DNA from: QHWK01 sp035315685
Lineage (GTDB): Bacteria > Acidobacteriota > Vicinamibacteria > Vicinamibacterales > CAVVIG01
Reading direction: 5' to 3'
Assembly (NCBI GenBank): GCA_035315685.1
Contig: DATFXR010000300.1
Span: forward strand, 1 to 17,850
Length of the DNA: 17,850 bases
Part shown: piece by piece, positions 7,976 to 15,389 of the stretch
How the letters are laid out: every line of letters begins with the position of its first letter
How positions within the stretch are numbered: position 1 is the first letter of the stretch
Notes under the pieces: generated by a model
The model's input: only the letters and a program-made list of their open reading frames with translations
Database searches by the model: none
Told to the model about the DNA's origin: nothing
Program-made: the position numbers and the translations under genes

Positions 7976-9112
7976 TCAGCCGAGCGTCTGGCGCGTCAGT
8001 CGCAGCACGACTTTCTGCACGCGCCAGTTCGAGCTCTCCGCAACGAAGATCTCGTTCTCGGTCGGACAAGCGAGCGCGTGTGCGCCCGAGAACTGCTTCA
8101 GGTTGCGGCCGGATTTCCCGATCACGCCGATCACCTTCCCGTCGAGCGCGATCTTGAAGACCCGACCTGGCCACGTGCTCTCGCCCAGGAACATCACCTC
8201 GTTCTGGTTCGGCGGAATACACAGCGAGTTGGGCGCGCCGACGCCCTGAATGCCCGATTTCGGCGTCGGACCGTTGACGGCGCGAGTGGTGAAGTCGGGC
8301 GCCACGTCGACGGTGAACTGCCGCAGGAACTTGCCGTCGGTGTCGAACACCTGAACGCGGCGGTTGCCGCGATCGCCGACGTAGATGTTGTCGTTGCGAT
8401 CGATTGCGATCGCGTGTGGCGTATTGAACTGGCCGGGGCCGGTGCCTTTCGTTCCCCACTCCTTCACCCAGTCGCCGTTGCGGTCGTACTTCGCAACGCG
8501 TGAGTCGACGTACCCGTCGGTGATGTAGATGTTGCCCCTCGAGTCCCACGCGACGTCGGTCGGCTGGCGGAACAGGCCGTCGCGCGCCGGACGCGGCGGA
8601 TCGACGTGCTCCCACGGCTGTGCGCCGTCGGCCGATTCCTGCCGGCGGCCGAACACCCACTGCACGCGTCCCGCCGGGTTGAACTTGATCACCATGTCCG
8701 ATCCCTTGTCGATCGCCCAGATGTTGTCGTCCTTGTCGATGCGCACGCTGTGCGCGAACGACCAGCCGTACAACTGCTTGCCGACTTCACGGATGAACTC
8801 CCCTTTCGGCCCGAACTCGAGCAACTGAGCCGCAGTGGCACCGAACGCCGGACCGTAGGCGCTGTTCGCGCGCGTGAACACGAAGATGTGCCCTTTCGAA
8901 TTGACGGCGACGCCGGGCACTTCGCCGAAATTCAACCCCTCGGGCAGCTTGAAGAAGTCGGGAATCGACTCGAACGGGATGTCCGGCGCGGTGGTCATCT
9001 GCGCCGGCGCGGGTTGCGGCTCATCGCCGCGGCCGCGATTGTCGCGCCCCTGCGCCAGCAGGAGTCCGGCGATCGAGAGGACGACGACTCCGCCGTAAAT
9101 CACCGGTTTCAT
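7976..9112 (-). CDS. Secreted six-bladed NHL-repeat beta-propeller protein
   Basis: A 378-residue exported protein. Residues 1-21 are a signal peptide without a lysine/arginine-rich start (one Lys) and a hydrophobic core ending LLLAQ. A low-complexity linker rich in Arg, Gly, Pro and Gln follows (22-40). Six NHL-type blades can be read at about 65-111, 119-155, 183-220, 231-267, 292-332 and 343-370. Each has the pattern of a hydrophobic strand, Asp-x-x-x-Asn/Gly-Ile-Tyr/Trp/Phe, then a strand ending in an Asp/Gly turn; PHAIAIDRNDNIYVGD is the clearest. The closest named relatives of this layout are peptidyl-alpha-hydroxyglycine lyase-like propellers, but no catalytic role can be shown from sequence alone. 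The start is fixed by a GGAGG box 6 bases upstream. It faces the VWA gene and may share a bidirectional terminator with it. Confidence 0.9.
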   Translation of the reverse strand: MKPVIYGGVVVLSIAGLLLAQGRDNRGRGDEPQPAPAQMTTAPDIPFESIPDFFKLPEGLNFGEVPGVAVNSKGHIFVFTRANSAYGPAFGATAAQLLEFGPKGEFIREVGKQLYGWSFAHSVRIDKDDNIWAIDKGSDMVIKFNPAGRVQWVFGRRQESADGAQPWEHVDPPRPARDGLFRQPTDVAWDSRGNIYITDGYVDSRVAKYDRNGDWVKEWGTKGTGPGQFNTPHAIAIDRNDNIYVGDRGNRRVQVFDTDGKFLRQFTVDVAPDFTTRAVNGPTPKSGIQGVGAPNSLCIPPNQNEVMFLGESTWPGRVFKIALDGKVIGVIGKSGRNLKQFSGAHALACPTENEIFVAESSNWRVQKVVLRLTRQTLG

Positions 9113-9118
9113 GCTGAT

Positions 9119-9123
9119 CCTCC
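9119..9123 (-). promoter_or_regulatory. Ribosome binding site of the NHL propeller gene
   Basis: On the - strand the sequence reads GGAGG followed by 6 bases (ATCAGC) and then the ATG at 9112-9110. This is the strongest Shine-Dalgarno match in the window and fixes the start. Confidence 0.8.
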
Positions 9124-9180
9124 GTGTCGCGCGACCCTCGCCGCGTCCATCAAGAGTCTGGAATCACGCCACGCATTCCG

Positions 9181-9213
9181 AATTCTTAATTCTTACTTCC
9201 TAATTCTTAATTC
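9181..9213. repeat. AT-rich 7-base tandem repeat at the 3' end of the MFS gene
   Basis: The unit AATTCTT occurs at 9181-9187, 9188-9194 and 9202-9208, with a diverged unit (ACTTCCT) at 9195-9201 and a partial unit at 9209-9213. It is a sharp low-GC island in a GC-rich region and its right end touches the stop codon of the MFS gene (9212-9214). It lies in the 98-base gap between two - strand genes. A transcription end or AT-rich spacer is possible; no function is shown. Confidence 0.75.
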
Positions 9214-10543
9214 ACTCATGCCGGCCGATCGCCGACTGGAATCGCGTATCGCGCATCGTCACGTAGACGACGAGTGAGGTCGCAATGAGCGCCGTGAGGT
9301 AGTAATTGAACCAGGTCTCATGCCCCTGCGCCTTGAACCAGAGCGCGATCACCTCTACGGTGCCGCCGAAGATCGAGACCGTGATGGCGTACGGGAGCCC
9401 GACGCCGGTTGCCCGCACGTTGGTGGGAAAGAGCTCGGCCTTCACGACGGCATTGATCGACGTGTAGCCCGCCACGATCAACCATGCGGCCGCGATGAGG
9501 AGGAACGCGGCAACGGCGCTGTGCGTCGCCTGCAGCGCGTCGAGCAATGGAATGGTGGCGACCGTCCCCGACACGCCGAACCAGATGAGGAGCGGTTTCC
9601 TGCCGATGCGATCGGAAAGCGCGCCGTACAACGGCTGCAGGAACAGCGCCAGGACCAGCGAGCCGGCCGTCACGGCCGTCGTCTGGCGGTCGGTGAGGCC
9701 GACCGACAGCTTCAGGAACTTCTGCATGTAGGTCGTGTAGGTGTAGAAGGCAGTGGTCCCGCCCATCGTCAGGCCGACGACGACCATCACCTCGCGCGGA
9801 TACTTGAGCAGCGCCGCGACCGAGTTGCGCGACCGCGCCCGCGCGTTCGCGGCGAGAAAGTCGTCGGTCTCGTGCAGGTTGCGGCGCATCAGCAGCGCCG
9901 TCACCGCGAGCAGCGCGCCGATGGCGAACGGGATCCGCCAGCCCCAGGCGCGGAGCTGCTCACCGGTCAGGAAGACCTGCTGCAGTACGAGCAGCACGAC
10001 GATCGCGCACAGCTGGCCGCCGATGAGCGTGACGTATTGGAAGCTCGAGTAGAAGCCGCGATGCCGTTCATCGGCGACTTCGGTGAGATATGTGGCACTG
10101 GTCCCGTACTCGCCGCCGAGACTCAGTCCCTGCACGATTCGCGCGCATGCGAGCAGCGCCGGTGCGGCGACGCCAATCGAGGCGTAGGTCGGCGTCACCG
10201 CAATCATCAGCGAGCCGAAGCACATCAGAAGCACCGACAACATCAACGCCCGGCGGCGGCCGTACTGATCGGCGAGGTGGCCGAACAACCACCCGCCAAT
10301 CGGCCGGACGATGAACCCGATGGCAAACACCATCGCGGCATTCAGTTGCTGGACGACAGGGTCGTTGCCTGGGAAAAACGTGCTGGCGAAATACAGCGCG
10401 AACGCGGCGTAGGCGTAGAAGTCGTACCACTCGACGAGGTTGCCGATCGAACCGACGAAGATCGCACGAAGCCTGCGGCCGACGTCGGCGACGGCGTACT
10501 CCGGCTCTCGCGTCTGGGCGATCATCGGCGCGTGTCTCGGCAT
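9212..10543 (-). CDS. MFS permease of the metabolite:H+ symporter family (KgtP-like)
   Basis: A 443-residue inner-membrane transporter with 12 predicted membrane segments. The first segment carries GNLVEWYDFYAYAAFALYF, the usual signature of metabolite:H+ symporters. Loop 2-3 has GWLFGHLADQYGRRRAL and the matching loop in the second half has GALSDRIGRKPLL. The stretches LSLGGEYGTSATYL and FQYVTLIGGQL match what I recall of E. coli KgtP closely, and the whole length aligns well. A dicarboxylate such as 2-oxoglutarate is therefore the best guess, but proline/betaine and citrate carriers share the fold, so the substrate is not certain. ATG 10543 is chosen because GGAG lies 9 bases upstream; an in-frame GTG at 10558 would add 5 residues but has no such box. 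The gene is transcribed away from the small secreted gene at 10710. Confidence 0.9.
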   Translation of the reverse strand: MPRHAPMIAQTREPEYAVADVGRRLRAIFVGSIGNLVEWYDFYAYAAFALYFASTFFPGNDPVVQQLNAAMVFAIGFIVRPIGGWLFGHLADQYGRRRALMLSVLLMCFGSLMIAVTPTYASIGVAAPALLACARIVQGLSLGGEYGTSATYLTEVADERHRGFYSSFQYVTLIGGQLCAIVVLLVLQQVFLTGEQLRAWGWRIPFAIGALLAVTALLMRRNLHETDDFLAANARARSRNSVAALLKYPREVMVVVGLTMGGTTAFYTYTTYMQKFLKLSVGLTDRQTTAVTAGSLVLALFLQPLYGALSDRIGRKPLLIWFGVSGTVATIPLLDALQATHSAVAAFLLIAAAWLIVAGYTSINAVVKAELFPTNVRATGVGLPYAITVSIFGGTVEVIALWFKAQGHETWFNYYLTALIATSLVVYVTMRDTRFQSAIGRHE

Positions 10544-10709
10544 CGCTCCTCGCTCCACCCCCGGGAAGCCACTCTAATCCAAGCGCGCGCGTTCAGCCTA
10601 TGCCATTGTCTCGGTCGCTAGTGCCCGGCGGGCGCGTCGCGGTGAACTGCTGCGCCCGGCTGTCGTCGGCCCTGTTCTCCTTACGGTCGAAAGGAGCACA
10701 ATCAGGGTG
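10544..10709. promoter_or_regulatory. Divergent intergenic region
   Basis: These 166 bases separate the start codons of two genes transcribed in opposite directions, so both promoters most likely lie here. I see no convincing -35/-10 pair, operator palindrome or riboswitch. The only clear signal is AAGGAG at 10691-10696, the likely ribosome binding site of the + strand gene. Confidence 0.4.
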
Positions 10710-11138
10710 ATGAGCACACATACTGCCGCCGTCATCCTTGCCGCCGCCGCGCTGTCCGCGGTCGCGTTTGCCCAGGAACGCAAGCCGGTGCCGAAAGACT
10801 CCGTGCGAGTCGCGATTCCCGGTTGCACCAAAGGCTACATCTTCACCGCCGGGCCCAGAACCCTCGACGAGCCTGGCTCCTTCGAGATCCCCGAGGGCAT
10901 GCATCTGCGCATGAACGGACCGAAGAAGCTGATGAACGACATCAAGGCGCACCAGGGCTCGATGATCGAGATCATCGGCTTGATGAAGAAAGGTCAGTAC
11001 AACGACGGCGTCAACATCGGCGGCGGCGTCCGGATTTCGCCGGCGCCGGGTGGCGGCATCGGGAGTCCGACCGCCGGCCAGCTTCAGATCGACGTCGAAG
11101 GCTGGCGGCAGATCGACGGCACCTGCCGGTCGCAGTAA
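10710..11138 (+). CDS. Small secreted protein of unknown function
   Basis: A 142-residue protein with a clear signal peptide (residues 1-21, AFA-QE cleavage). The mature part of about 121 residues has an early IPGCTKGYIFTAG segment, a middle RMNGPKKLMNDIKAHQGSMI segment, a glycine-rich stretch (GGGVRISPAPGGGIGSPT) and an ending IDVEGWRQIDGTCRSQ. The two cysteines, C39 and C139, stand at opposite ends of the mature chain and could form a disulfide in the periplasm. I recall similar sequences in other Acidobacteriota but know no function and assign no domain. ATG 10710 and an adjacent in-frame GTG 10707 are both possible; AAGGAG at 10691-10696 is 13 and 10 bases away, so GTG has slightly better spacing. 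Confidence 0.75.
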   Translation: MSTHTAAVILAAAALSAVAFAQERKPVPKDSVRVAIPGCTKGYIFTAGPRTLDEPGSFEIPEGMHLRMNGPKKLMNDIKAHQGSMIEIIGLMKKGQYNDGVNIGGGVRISPAPGGGIGSPTAGQLQIDVEGWRQIDGTCRSQ

Positions 11139-11152
11139 AGCGGCGCGGACGC

Positions 11153-11326
11153 AACCGCAGAGACCGCGGAGACCGCAGAGCAATCTTCGAGTGCGTTGCA
11201 AAATTAGCTCGAGGCGGGTCCTGTCCGCGAACAGCCCCACCGGGTGCTCGCCAGAAGAGCACTTGTCACGGCCCACGGCTCCGCGCAATCTAAATTCTTT
11301 CTGCGCTCTCTGCGTGCTTTGCGGTT
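11153..11326. repeat. Imperfect inverted repeat pair, AGAG-rich, flanking a 118-base core
   Basis: The left arm (11153-11180) begins AACCGCAGAG and is rich in CCGCAGAG/CGGAGA units. The right arm (11299-11326), read as its reverse complement, begins AACCGCAAAG. Aligned over 28 bases without gaps, 22 match. The pair lies in the 200-base gap between two convergent genes. I recall AACCGCAGAG...CGCAGAG sequences as common intergenic repeats in Acidobacteriota and other environmental genomes; here two copies face each other. A small mobile or REP-like element or a large stem are both possible. Confidence 0.6.
11244..11262. terminator. Possible bidirectional stem-loop between convergent genes
   Basis: GTGCTC and GAGCAC form a perfect 6-bp stem around a 7-base loop, midway between the stop at 11138 (+) and the stop at 11339 (-). 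There is no U-tract on the + strand, so intrinsic termination is uncertain. It sits inside the core of the inverted repeat pair. Confidence 0.3.
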
Positions 11327-11338
11327 GCTTTCCGTCAG

Positions 11339-11839
11339 TCAGCGTTTGCGTGCTTTCCAGGACAGATACGGCTTGAACGCGTCTGGCGCGCCGGGCGGCG
11401 CCACCTCGAACGAGCCGACCAGCGTACCGCCGGGCTCGGCGCGGTACGTCAACCGGTACCTCGGCTCGCGCGCGTTCGGGTCGCTGACGAACGTGACGAC
11501 GTTCGGCACGCGGGTGTCGACGACGTATCGAATGACGTGGCCCTCGTTGTCGAAGTACTCCGCCTTGAGCGCAGCGTTCTCGCTGTAAATCACCATCAGA
11601 TCGTCGTGGCGCGACGCCGGCCGACCGGAGGTCGCGGCGTAGCTGGCCTCGTTCGTGCGAACGATCACGCGATCCTGCACGGCGAGCTTGAACGTGAACG
11701 CACCGGTTTCGCCAGCTGGCACGTCCACCGCCTGCCAGTCACCCAACAGGAAACGCAAAGGCGCGAACGGGTCGGCTTCAGCCCTGACGCCGAATGGCGC
11801 CGCAGTCAGGACCAACGCAAACACAATGCCCCGTCGCAT
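11339..11839 (-). CDS. Secreted lipocalin-like or DUF1579-like protein, function unknown
   Basis: A 166-residue protein with a signal peptide (MRRGIVFALVLTAAPFGVRAEA, cleavage after VRA). The mature part starts DPFAPLRFLLGDWQAV, the usual opening of bacterial lipocalin/nitrobindin-like and DUF1579-like beta-barrels, in which the Leu-Gly-x-Trp motif closes the barrel. Alternating beta-strand patterns follow, with ARHDDLMVIYSENAA-like and KAEYFDNEGHVIRYVV segments, and it ends in YLSWKARKR. Ligand and role are unknown. ATG 11839 has a strong GGGAGGAG box upstream, but the gap is 15 bases. The same box is 6 bases from an in-frame CTG that would add three residues, so the true start is open. It converges on the small secreted gene and diverges from the SRPBCC gene. 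Confidence 0.75.
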   Translation of the reverse strand: MRRGIVFALVLTAAPFGVRAEADPFAPLRFLLGDWQAVDVPAGETGAFTFKLAVQDRVIVRTNEASYAATSGRPASRHDDLMVIYSENAALKAEYFDNEGHVIRYVVDTRVPNVVTFVSDPNAREPRYRLTYRAEPGGTLVGSFEVAPPGAPDAFKPYLSWKARKR

Positions 11840-11969
11840 CGGCGCCAGTATATGCTCCTCCCGAGAGTACGCGTAGGTCGGAGGACACCACGAGACTCAG
11901 GGAGAAAGCTCGCCGGCCTTGTCCTCGTTGGGTGTTCGCGCGGCGCGTCTGACTGAGAGGAACCAAGTG
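11840..11969. promoter_or_regulatory. Divergent intergenic region
   Basis: These 130 bases lie between the starts of two divergent genes and should contain both promoters. The - strand ribosome binding site GGGAGGAG lies next to the left gene, and AGAGG (11956-11960), 9 bases from ATG 11970, next to the right gene. I see no clear operator or -35/-10 pair. Confidence 0.4.
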
Positions 11970-12521
11970 ATGCGATCAAAGAGCATTGTGACCTGTGCGA
12001 TCCTCTACGCCATCCTCGCCGCACCACTGCGCGGCGAGGTGGTCGACAGCACCGCCGCCGGCTTCCTGGTACGAAACACCGCCGCGATCAACGCACCGCC
12101 CGCGAAGGTGTACGCCGCGCTCACTGAAGGGGTCGGCGGCTGGTGGGATCCGGCGCACACCTTCTCCAATGACGCACACAACCTCTCGGTCGACGCGAAA
12201 CCGGGTGGCTGCTTCTGCGAGCGGCTGCCCGACGGCGGCGGCGTTCAGCACATGAGCGTCCTTTACGCGTCACCCGGCAAGCTGCTTCGGCTGACAGGCG
12301 CGATCGGGCCGCTGCAGGAAGCGGCGGTCACCGGGACGATGACGTGGAACCTGTCGCAAGCCGGCGGCGGAACCGCGGTCGAACTGATGTACGCGGTCGG
12401 CGGCTTCCGCCCCGGCGGCTTTCGCGACCTGCCAACGGTCGTCGACGGAGTGCTCCGCGGGCAGCTGGCCCGGCTGAAGGCACTCGTCGAAACCGGTCGT
12501 CCCGACGGCGGATCACGGTAA
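11970..12521 (+). CDS. Exported SRPBCC (START/AHSA1-like) domain protein
   Basis: A 183-residue protein. Residues 1-25 form a signal peptide (MRSKSIVTCAILYAILAAP...). From about residue 32 comes the opening VRNTAAINAPPAKVYAALTE, followed by GVGGWWDPAHTFSNDAHNLSVDAKPGGCFCERL. This is the start of the Bet v 1-like helix-grip fold used by AHSA1 and polyketide-cyclase-like proteins, which enclose a hydrophobic ligand. A strand-rich middle (MSVLYASPGKLLRLTGAIGP, then TGTMTWNLSQ) and a C-terminal helix (residues 150-175) complete the fold. Most family members are cytosolic, so the export signal is notable. The Cys at residue 9 is not in a good lipobox. ATG 11970 is chosen because AGAGG lies 9 bases upstream and the signal peptide then begins the protein; an in-frame GTG at 11919 would put 17 residues before it. 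The ligand is unknown. Confidence 0.82.
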   Translation: MRSKSIVTCAILYAILAAPLRGEVVDSTAAGFLVRNTAAINAPPAKVYAALTEGVGGWWDPAHTFSNDAHNLSVDAKPGGCFCERLPDGGGVQHMSVLYASPGKLLRLTGAIGPLQEAAVTGTMTWNLSQAGGGTAVELMYAVGGFRPGGFRDLPTVVDGVLRGQLARLKALVETGRPDGGSR

Positions 12522-12588
12522 CGGACCGAACCTCAGGGCAACTGCGGGGAAGACCGAAGCGGACACCTGAGGAAGGCGGAAAGCACGA

Positions 12589-13089
12589 TTGTTGATACGC
12601 CATTATTCGCGCGAGGACTGGGATCGCGTATGGGCGATCCTCGAGCCGGTCTTTCGCGCCGGTGAAACCTACGCCTTTTCGCGAGACATCAGCGGCGCTG
12701 ACGCACGGGCCGCGTGGACGACCACACCGAAAGAGGTCTTCGTCGCGGTCGACGAGTCGACCGGCGATGTTCTCGGCACCTACTACCTGAGGCCGAACTT
12801 CGAGGGCGCGGCGTCGCACATCTGCAACTGCGGCTACGTCGTGTCCGAGAACGCGCGCGGTCGCGGCGTCGCCGCGCGCATGTGCGAACACTCGCAGGCG
12901 GAGGCGATCGCGCGCGGCTATCGGGCGATGCAGTTCAATCTCGTCGTCTCGACCAACCAGAGCGCGGTTCATCTCTGGAAGAAGATGGGCTTCGCGATCA
13001 TCGGCACCGTGCCCGAGGCGTTCCTGCATCCACGCCTGGGTTTTGTCGACGCCCACGTCATGTACAAGCGGCTGGGTGCGGCCGAATAG
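12589..13089 (+). CDS. GNAT family N-acetyltransferase
   Basis: A 166-residue cytosolic enzyme of the GCN5-related acyltransferase fold, which transfers an acetyl group from acetyl-CoA to an amine. It opens with LIRHYSREDWDRVWAI, the usual first strand and helix. Motif A is VVSENARGRGVAARMCEH, with the R/Q-x-x-G-x-G/A pyrophosphate loop at R90-G91-R92-G93-V94-A95. Motif B follows as FNLVVSTNQSAVHLWKKMGFAIIGTVPEAF, and it ends with a short strand containing HVMYKRL. Length is normal. The start is TTG at 12589 (a second TTG follows at once); no ATG or GTG fits the conserved N-terminus. The upstream purine box is only fair. It lies 67 bases after the SRPBCC gene in the same direction, so co-transcription is possible. 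The acceptor substrate cannot be deduced. Confidence 0.9.
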   Translation: MLIRHYSREDWDRVWAILEPVFRAGETYAFSRDISGADARAAWTTTPKEVFVAVDESTGDVLGTYYLRPNFEGAASHICNCGYVVSENARGRGVAARMCEHSQAEAIARGYRAMQFNLVVSTNQSAVHLWKKMGFAIIGTVPEAFLHPRLGFVDAHVMYKRLGAAE

Positions 13090-13213
13090 ACTCGGCGTCT
13101 CCCGCCGTTCGACGCCGCGTTCAAACGCCGATCGCGTGCCGTTCAGCGACGACTGGTGACGCTCACCGATTCGTCCGGGCGCGCCGCCGCGGGCCACCGT
13201 CACACTGACCGTG

Positions 13214-15385
13214 ATGGTGTTGGTCCTCATGGTCGCGCTGCTCGGCCAGCAGGGCTCCGCTCTGCGCGGCACAGTGCGCGACAGCACGGGCCTTCCCGCG
13301 CCGCGTACGCTCGTCTACATCGACGGGACGCAAATCAGCACCGAGACGGATCAGGCCGGACGTTTCGAGCTCGACCTGGGCAGCGTTCGCGCCGGAACGG
13401 TGAGCATCTTCCGCAGCGGGTTCGCGCTCGTGTCGATCACGTTCGATGCGGCGGCCCTCGACCAACCGCTCCAGATCACGATTGAACCGGCACCGATCAC
13501 GGACGTCGTATCCGTCACGGCGCCGCGCCTCTCACCCAGGCCTTCGAGCTTCGGCATGCGACCGCTCGAGGTCGTGCGCACCGCAGGCTCTGCGGCCGAT
13601 CTGATGCGCGCACTGCAGGTGCTGCCGGGCGTCGTGCAGGCCGACGAAGGCGCAGGCCTGTACGTGCGCGGCGGAGATACCAGCGAAGTGCTCGTACTGC
13701 TCGACGACGCCGTCGTCTTTCATCCGTATCGATCGGAGACGCCCGGCGGCGGCCTGTTCGGGAGCGTCGATCCGTTTCTTCTCGACGGGGTTTCGTTCGC
13801 GACCGGAGGTTTCTCCGCGCGCTACGGCAACGCGTTGTCCGCGGTGCTCGACATGCACGGCCTCCAGCGTCCGAGCGTCAAGCAGACGACGATCACGTTC
13901 GGGCTCGCGGGCGCCTCGGTTCGGGGCGCACTACCGATCGGCGACCATGGCGGCATCCGCTACTCGGGCAACCGTTCGTTTCCCGGGTTGCTCTTCGCAG
14001 TGAACGGCCGCCCCTACGACTTCGATCCGCTGCCCGGCGGCTGGAACGCCGACGCGAGCGCGCATTACGCCTCTCAGGCCGCCGGCACATTCAAGTTCTT
14101 CGTCAACGGATCGGGCGATGGCGTCGGCGTCCGCATCGACAGCCTGAACTTCAACGGCCTCCTCCGAACGTCGGTGTCGTCCGCATCTTCGTCCATGCAG
14201 TGGCAGAAACTGGTTGATGGCGCGTGGCTGACCACTGCTGCCGTCGGCGTGACACGGTACGAGCGCGGACAGGATGTCGGAATCCTGGATCTCGGAGTCA
14301 CAGATCTTCGCGGGTCATGGCGCGTGACGACGGAGCGCGGGTTGGGCGCATGGATCGTGCGGGCCGGCGCCGACGGCGTCGACGCACGGACGCACACCGG
14401 TGGATTCGTGCCGAACCGGGGCGGCGATCTCGGGGGGACCGCGGGATCGCAGCCGATCGATACGCGATACGACGACGACACGTCAGGTGGGTACGGCGAA
14501 GGCGAGCGTCGCATGGGGCGCGTCAGCACGATCGTCGGCGGACGGGCCCAGTACTTCGGCCGTGCCCGCGAGACCGCAGTCGATCCACGCGTCAACGTCA
14601 GCATCGACACGGTCCGTGGACAGAGGATGTCATTCGCCTGGGGCCTGTATCACCAGGCACCCGAGGCCGGCTACTACGCGTTCGCCGGTCCCGGCGGTCT
14701 GTCGGCGATGCGTGCGCGGCATCTGATTGCTGGCTACGAGATCGGGGCGGAGGGCGGCCTGATGCACGTCCGCGCCGAAGGCTACTGGAAGTCCTACGAG
14801 GCGCTGCCGCTCGAACAAACACCCGGCCTGTTCGCCTCGACCGGCTACGGTAACGCACGCGGAATCGACCTGTTCGCGCACGTCAGCCGTGCGCCGTTCG
14901 ATGTGGTCGCCGACTACAGCTACCTGAACGCGAACCGGCGCTGGACGGCGTTTCTCGATCGCGGCAAATACACCGTGCTTCCAAGCGGCACGTGGCACCC
15001 GGACTTCGACCTCCCGCACACGGCACACGTGCTCGCACGCGTCGACATCACGCGCCGCCTGTCGGCGAGCGGCGGATGGCGGGTGGCCTCCGGCAAGCCC
15101 GACACGCCGGTGATCGGCGCGATTGCGACGCCGACCGGTTTTCTGCCGCGGTTCGGCGCCATCAACTCGGAGCGGTTGCCGGCCTACGAGCGGAGCGATC
15201 TGACCGTCAGCTATCTCTCGCAACTGCTCCGCGCGCGCTCGACGGTACTCTTTGCATCCGTTGGCAACCTGTTTGGCCGCGTGAACACGTTCGAGTACGC
15301 CTATTCGCCGGACTATGGCGTGCGGCGCCCCGTCACCAGCGCCACGCCCCGCGTCTTCTACTGTGGCATCACGCTCACGAGGTGA
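13214..15385 (+). CDS. TonB-dependent receptor with N-terminal carboxypeptidase-regulatory-like domain
   Basis: An outer-membrane receptor of 723 residues from ATG 13214 (724 from GTG 13211). A hydrophobic export segment of about 16 residues is followed by a beta-sandwich CarboxypepD_reg-like domain (20-95; GTVRDSTGLPAPRTLVYIDG and later TDQAGRFELDL). The plug domain (about 120-215) has LMRALQVLPGVVQADEGAG, then YVRGGDTSEVLVLLDDAVVFHP, and GGFSARYGNALSAVLDM. The rest (220-723) is a 22-strand-type barrel with aromatic-flanked strands. Such receptors import bulky ligands using energy from TonB; the ligand is unknown. The hydrophobic segment has no basic n-region at this start and no ribosome binding site is clear. 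The final residues LTR end without the aromatic residue typical of outer-membrane barrels, because the last codons form the next gene's ribosome binding site. Confidence 0.9.
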   Translation: MVLVLMVALLGQQGSALRGTVRDSTGLPAPRTLVYIDGTQISTETDQAGRFELDLGSVRAGTVSIFRSGFALVSITFDAAALDQPLQITIEPAPITDVVSVTAPRLSPRPSSFGMRPLEVVRTAGSAADLMRALQVLPGVVQADEGAGLYVRGGDTSEVLVLLDDAVVFHPYRSETPGGGLFGSVDPFLLDGVSFATGGFSARYGNALSAVLDMHGLQRPSVKQTTITFGLAGASVRGALPIGDHGGIRYSGNRSFPGLLFAVNGRPYDFDPLPGGWNADASAHYASQAAGTFKFFVNGSGDGVGVRIDSLNFNGLLRTSVSSASSSMQWQKLVDGAWLTTAAVGVTRYERGQDVGILDLGVTDLRGSWRVTTERGLGAWIVRAGADGVDARTHTGGFVPNRGGDLGGTAGSQPIDTRYDDDTSGGYGEGERRMGRVSTIVGGRAQYFGRARETAVDPRVNVSIDTVRGQRMSFAWGLYHQAPEAGYYAFAGPGGLSAMRARHLIAGYEIGAEGGLMHVRAEGYWKSYEALPLEQTPGLFASTGYGNARGIDLFAHVSRAPFDVVADYSYLNANRRWTAFLDRGKYTVLPSGTWHPDFDLPHTAHVLARVDITRRLSASGGWRVASGKPDTPVIGAIATPTGFLPRFGAINSERLPAYERSDLTVSYLSQLLRARSTVLFASVGNLFGRVNTFEYAYSPDYGVRRPVTSATPRVFYCGITLTR
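15379..15382 (+). promoter_or_regulatory. Ribosome binding site inside the 3' end of the receptor gene
   Basis: GAGG occupies the last bases before the receptor's TGA stop (15383-15385) and sits 7 bases before the ATG at 15390. It decides the start of the TPR-like gene and ties its translation to that of the receptor. Confidence 0.65.
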
Positions 15386-15389
15386 TTCG

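Noticed and set aside
7860..8660. 266-codon open frame on the - strand ending in two PAKAGHYV peptides
   Set aside because: It overlaps the NHL gene in another frame and its tail is the translated palindrome repeat, so it is a false gene.
9320..10621. 433-codon open frame on the + strand
   Set aside because: It is antisense to the MFS permease, whose protein matches a known family over its full length; the reverse frame is compositionally biased and has no motif.
13155..13167. GGTGA/TCACC hairpin upstream of the receptor as an operator or terminator
   Set aside because: A 5-bp stem with a 3-base loop, no T-tract and no second copy; too weak to call.
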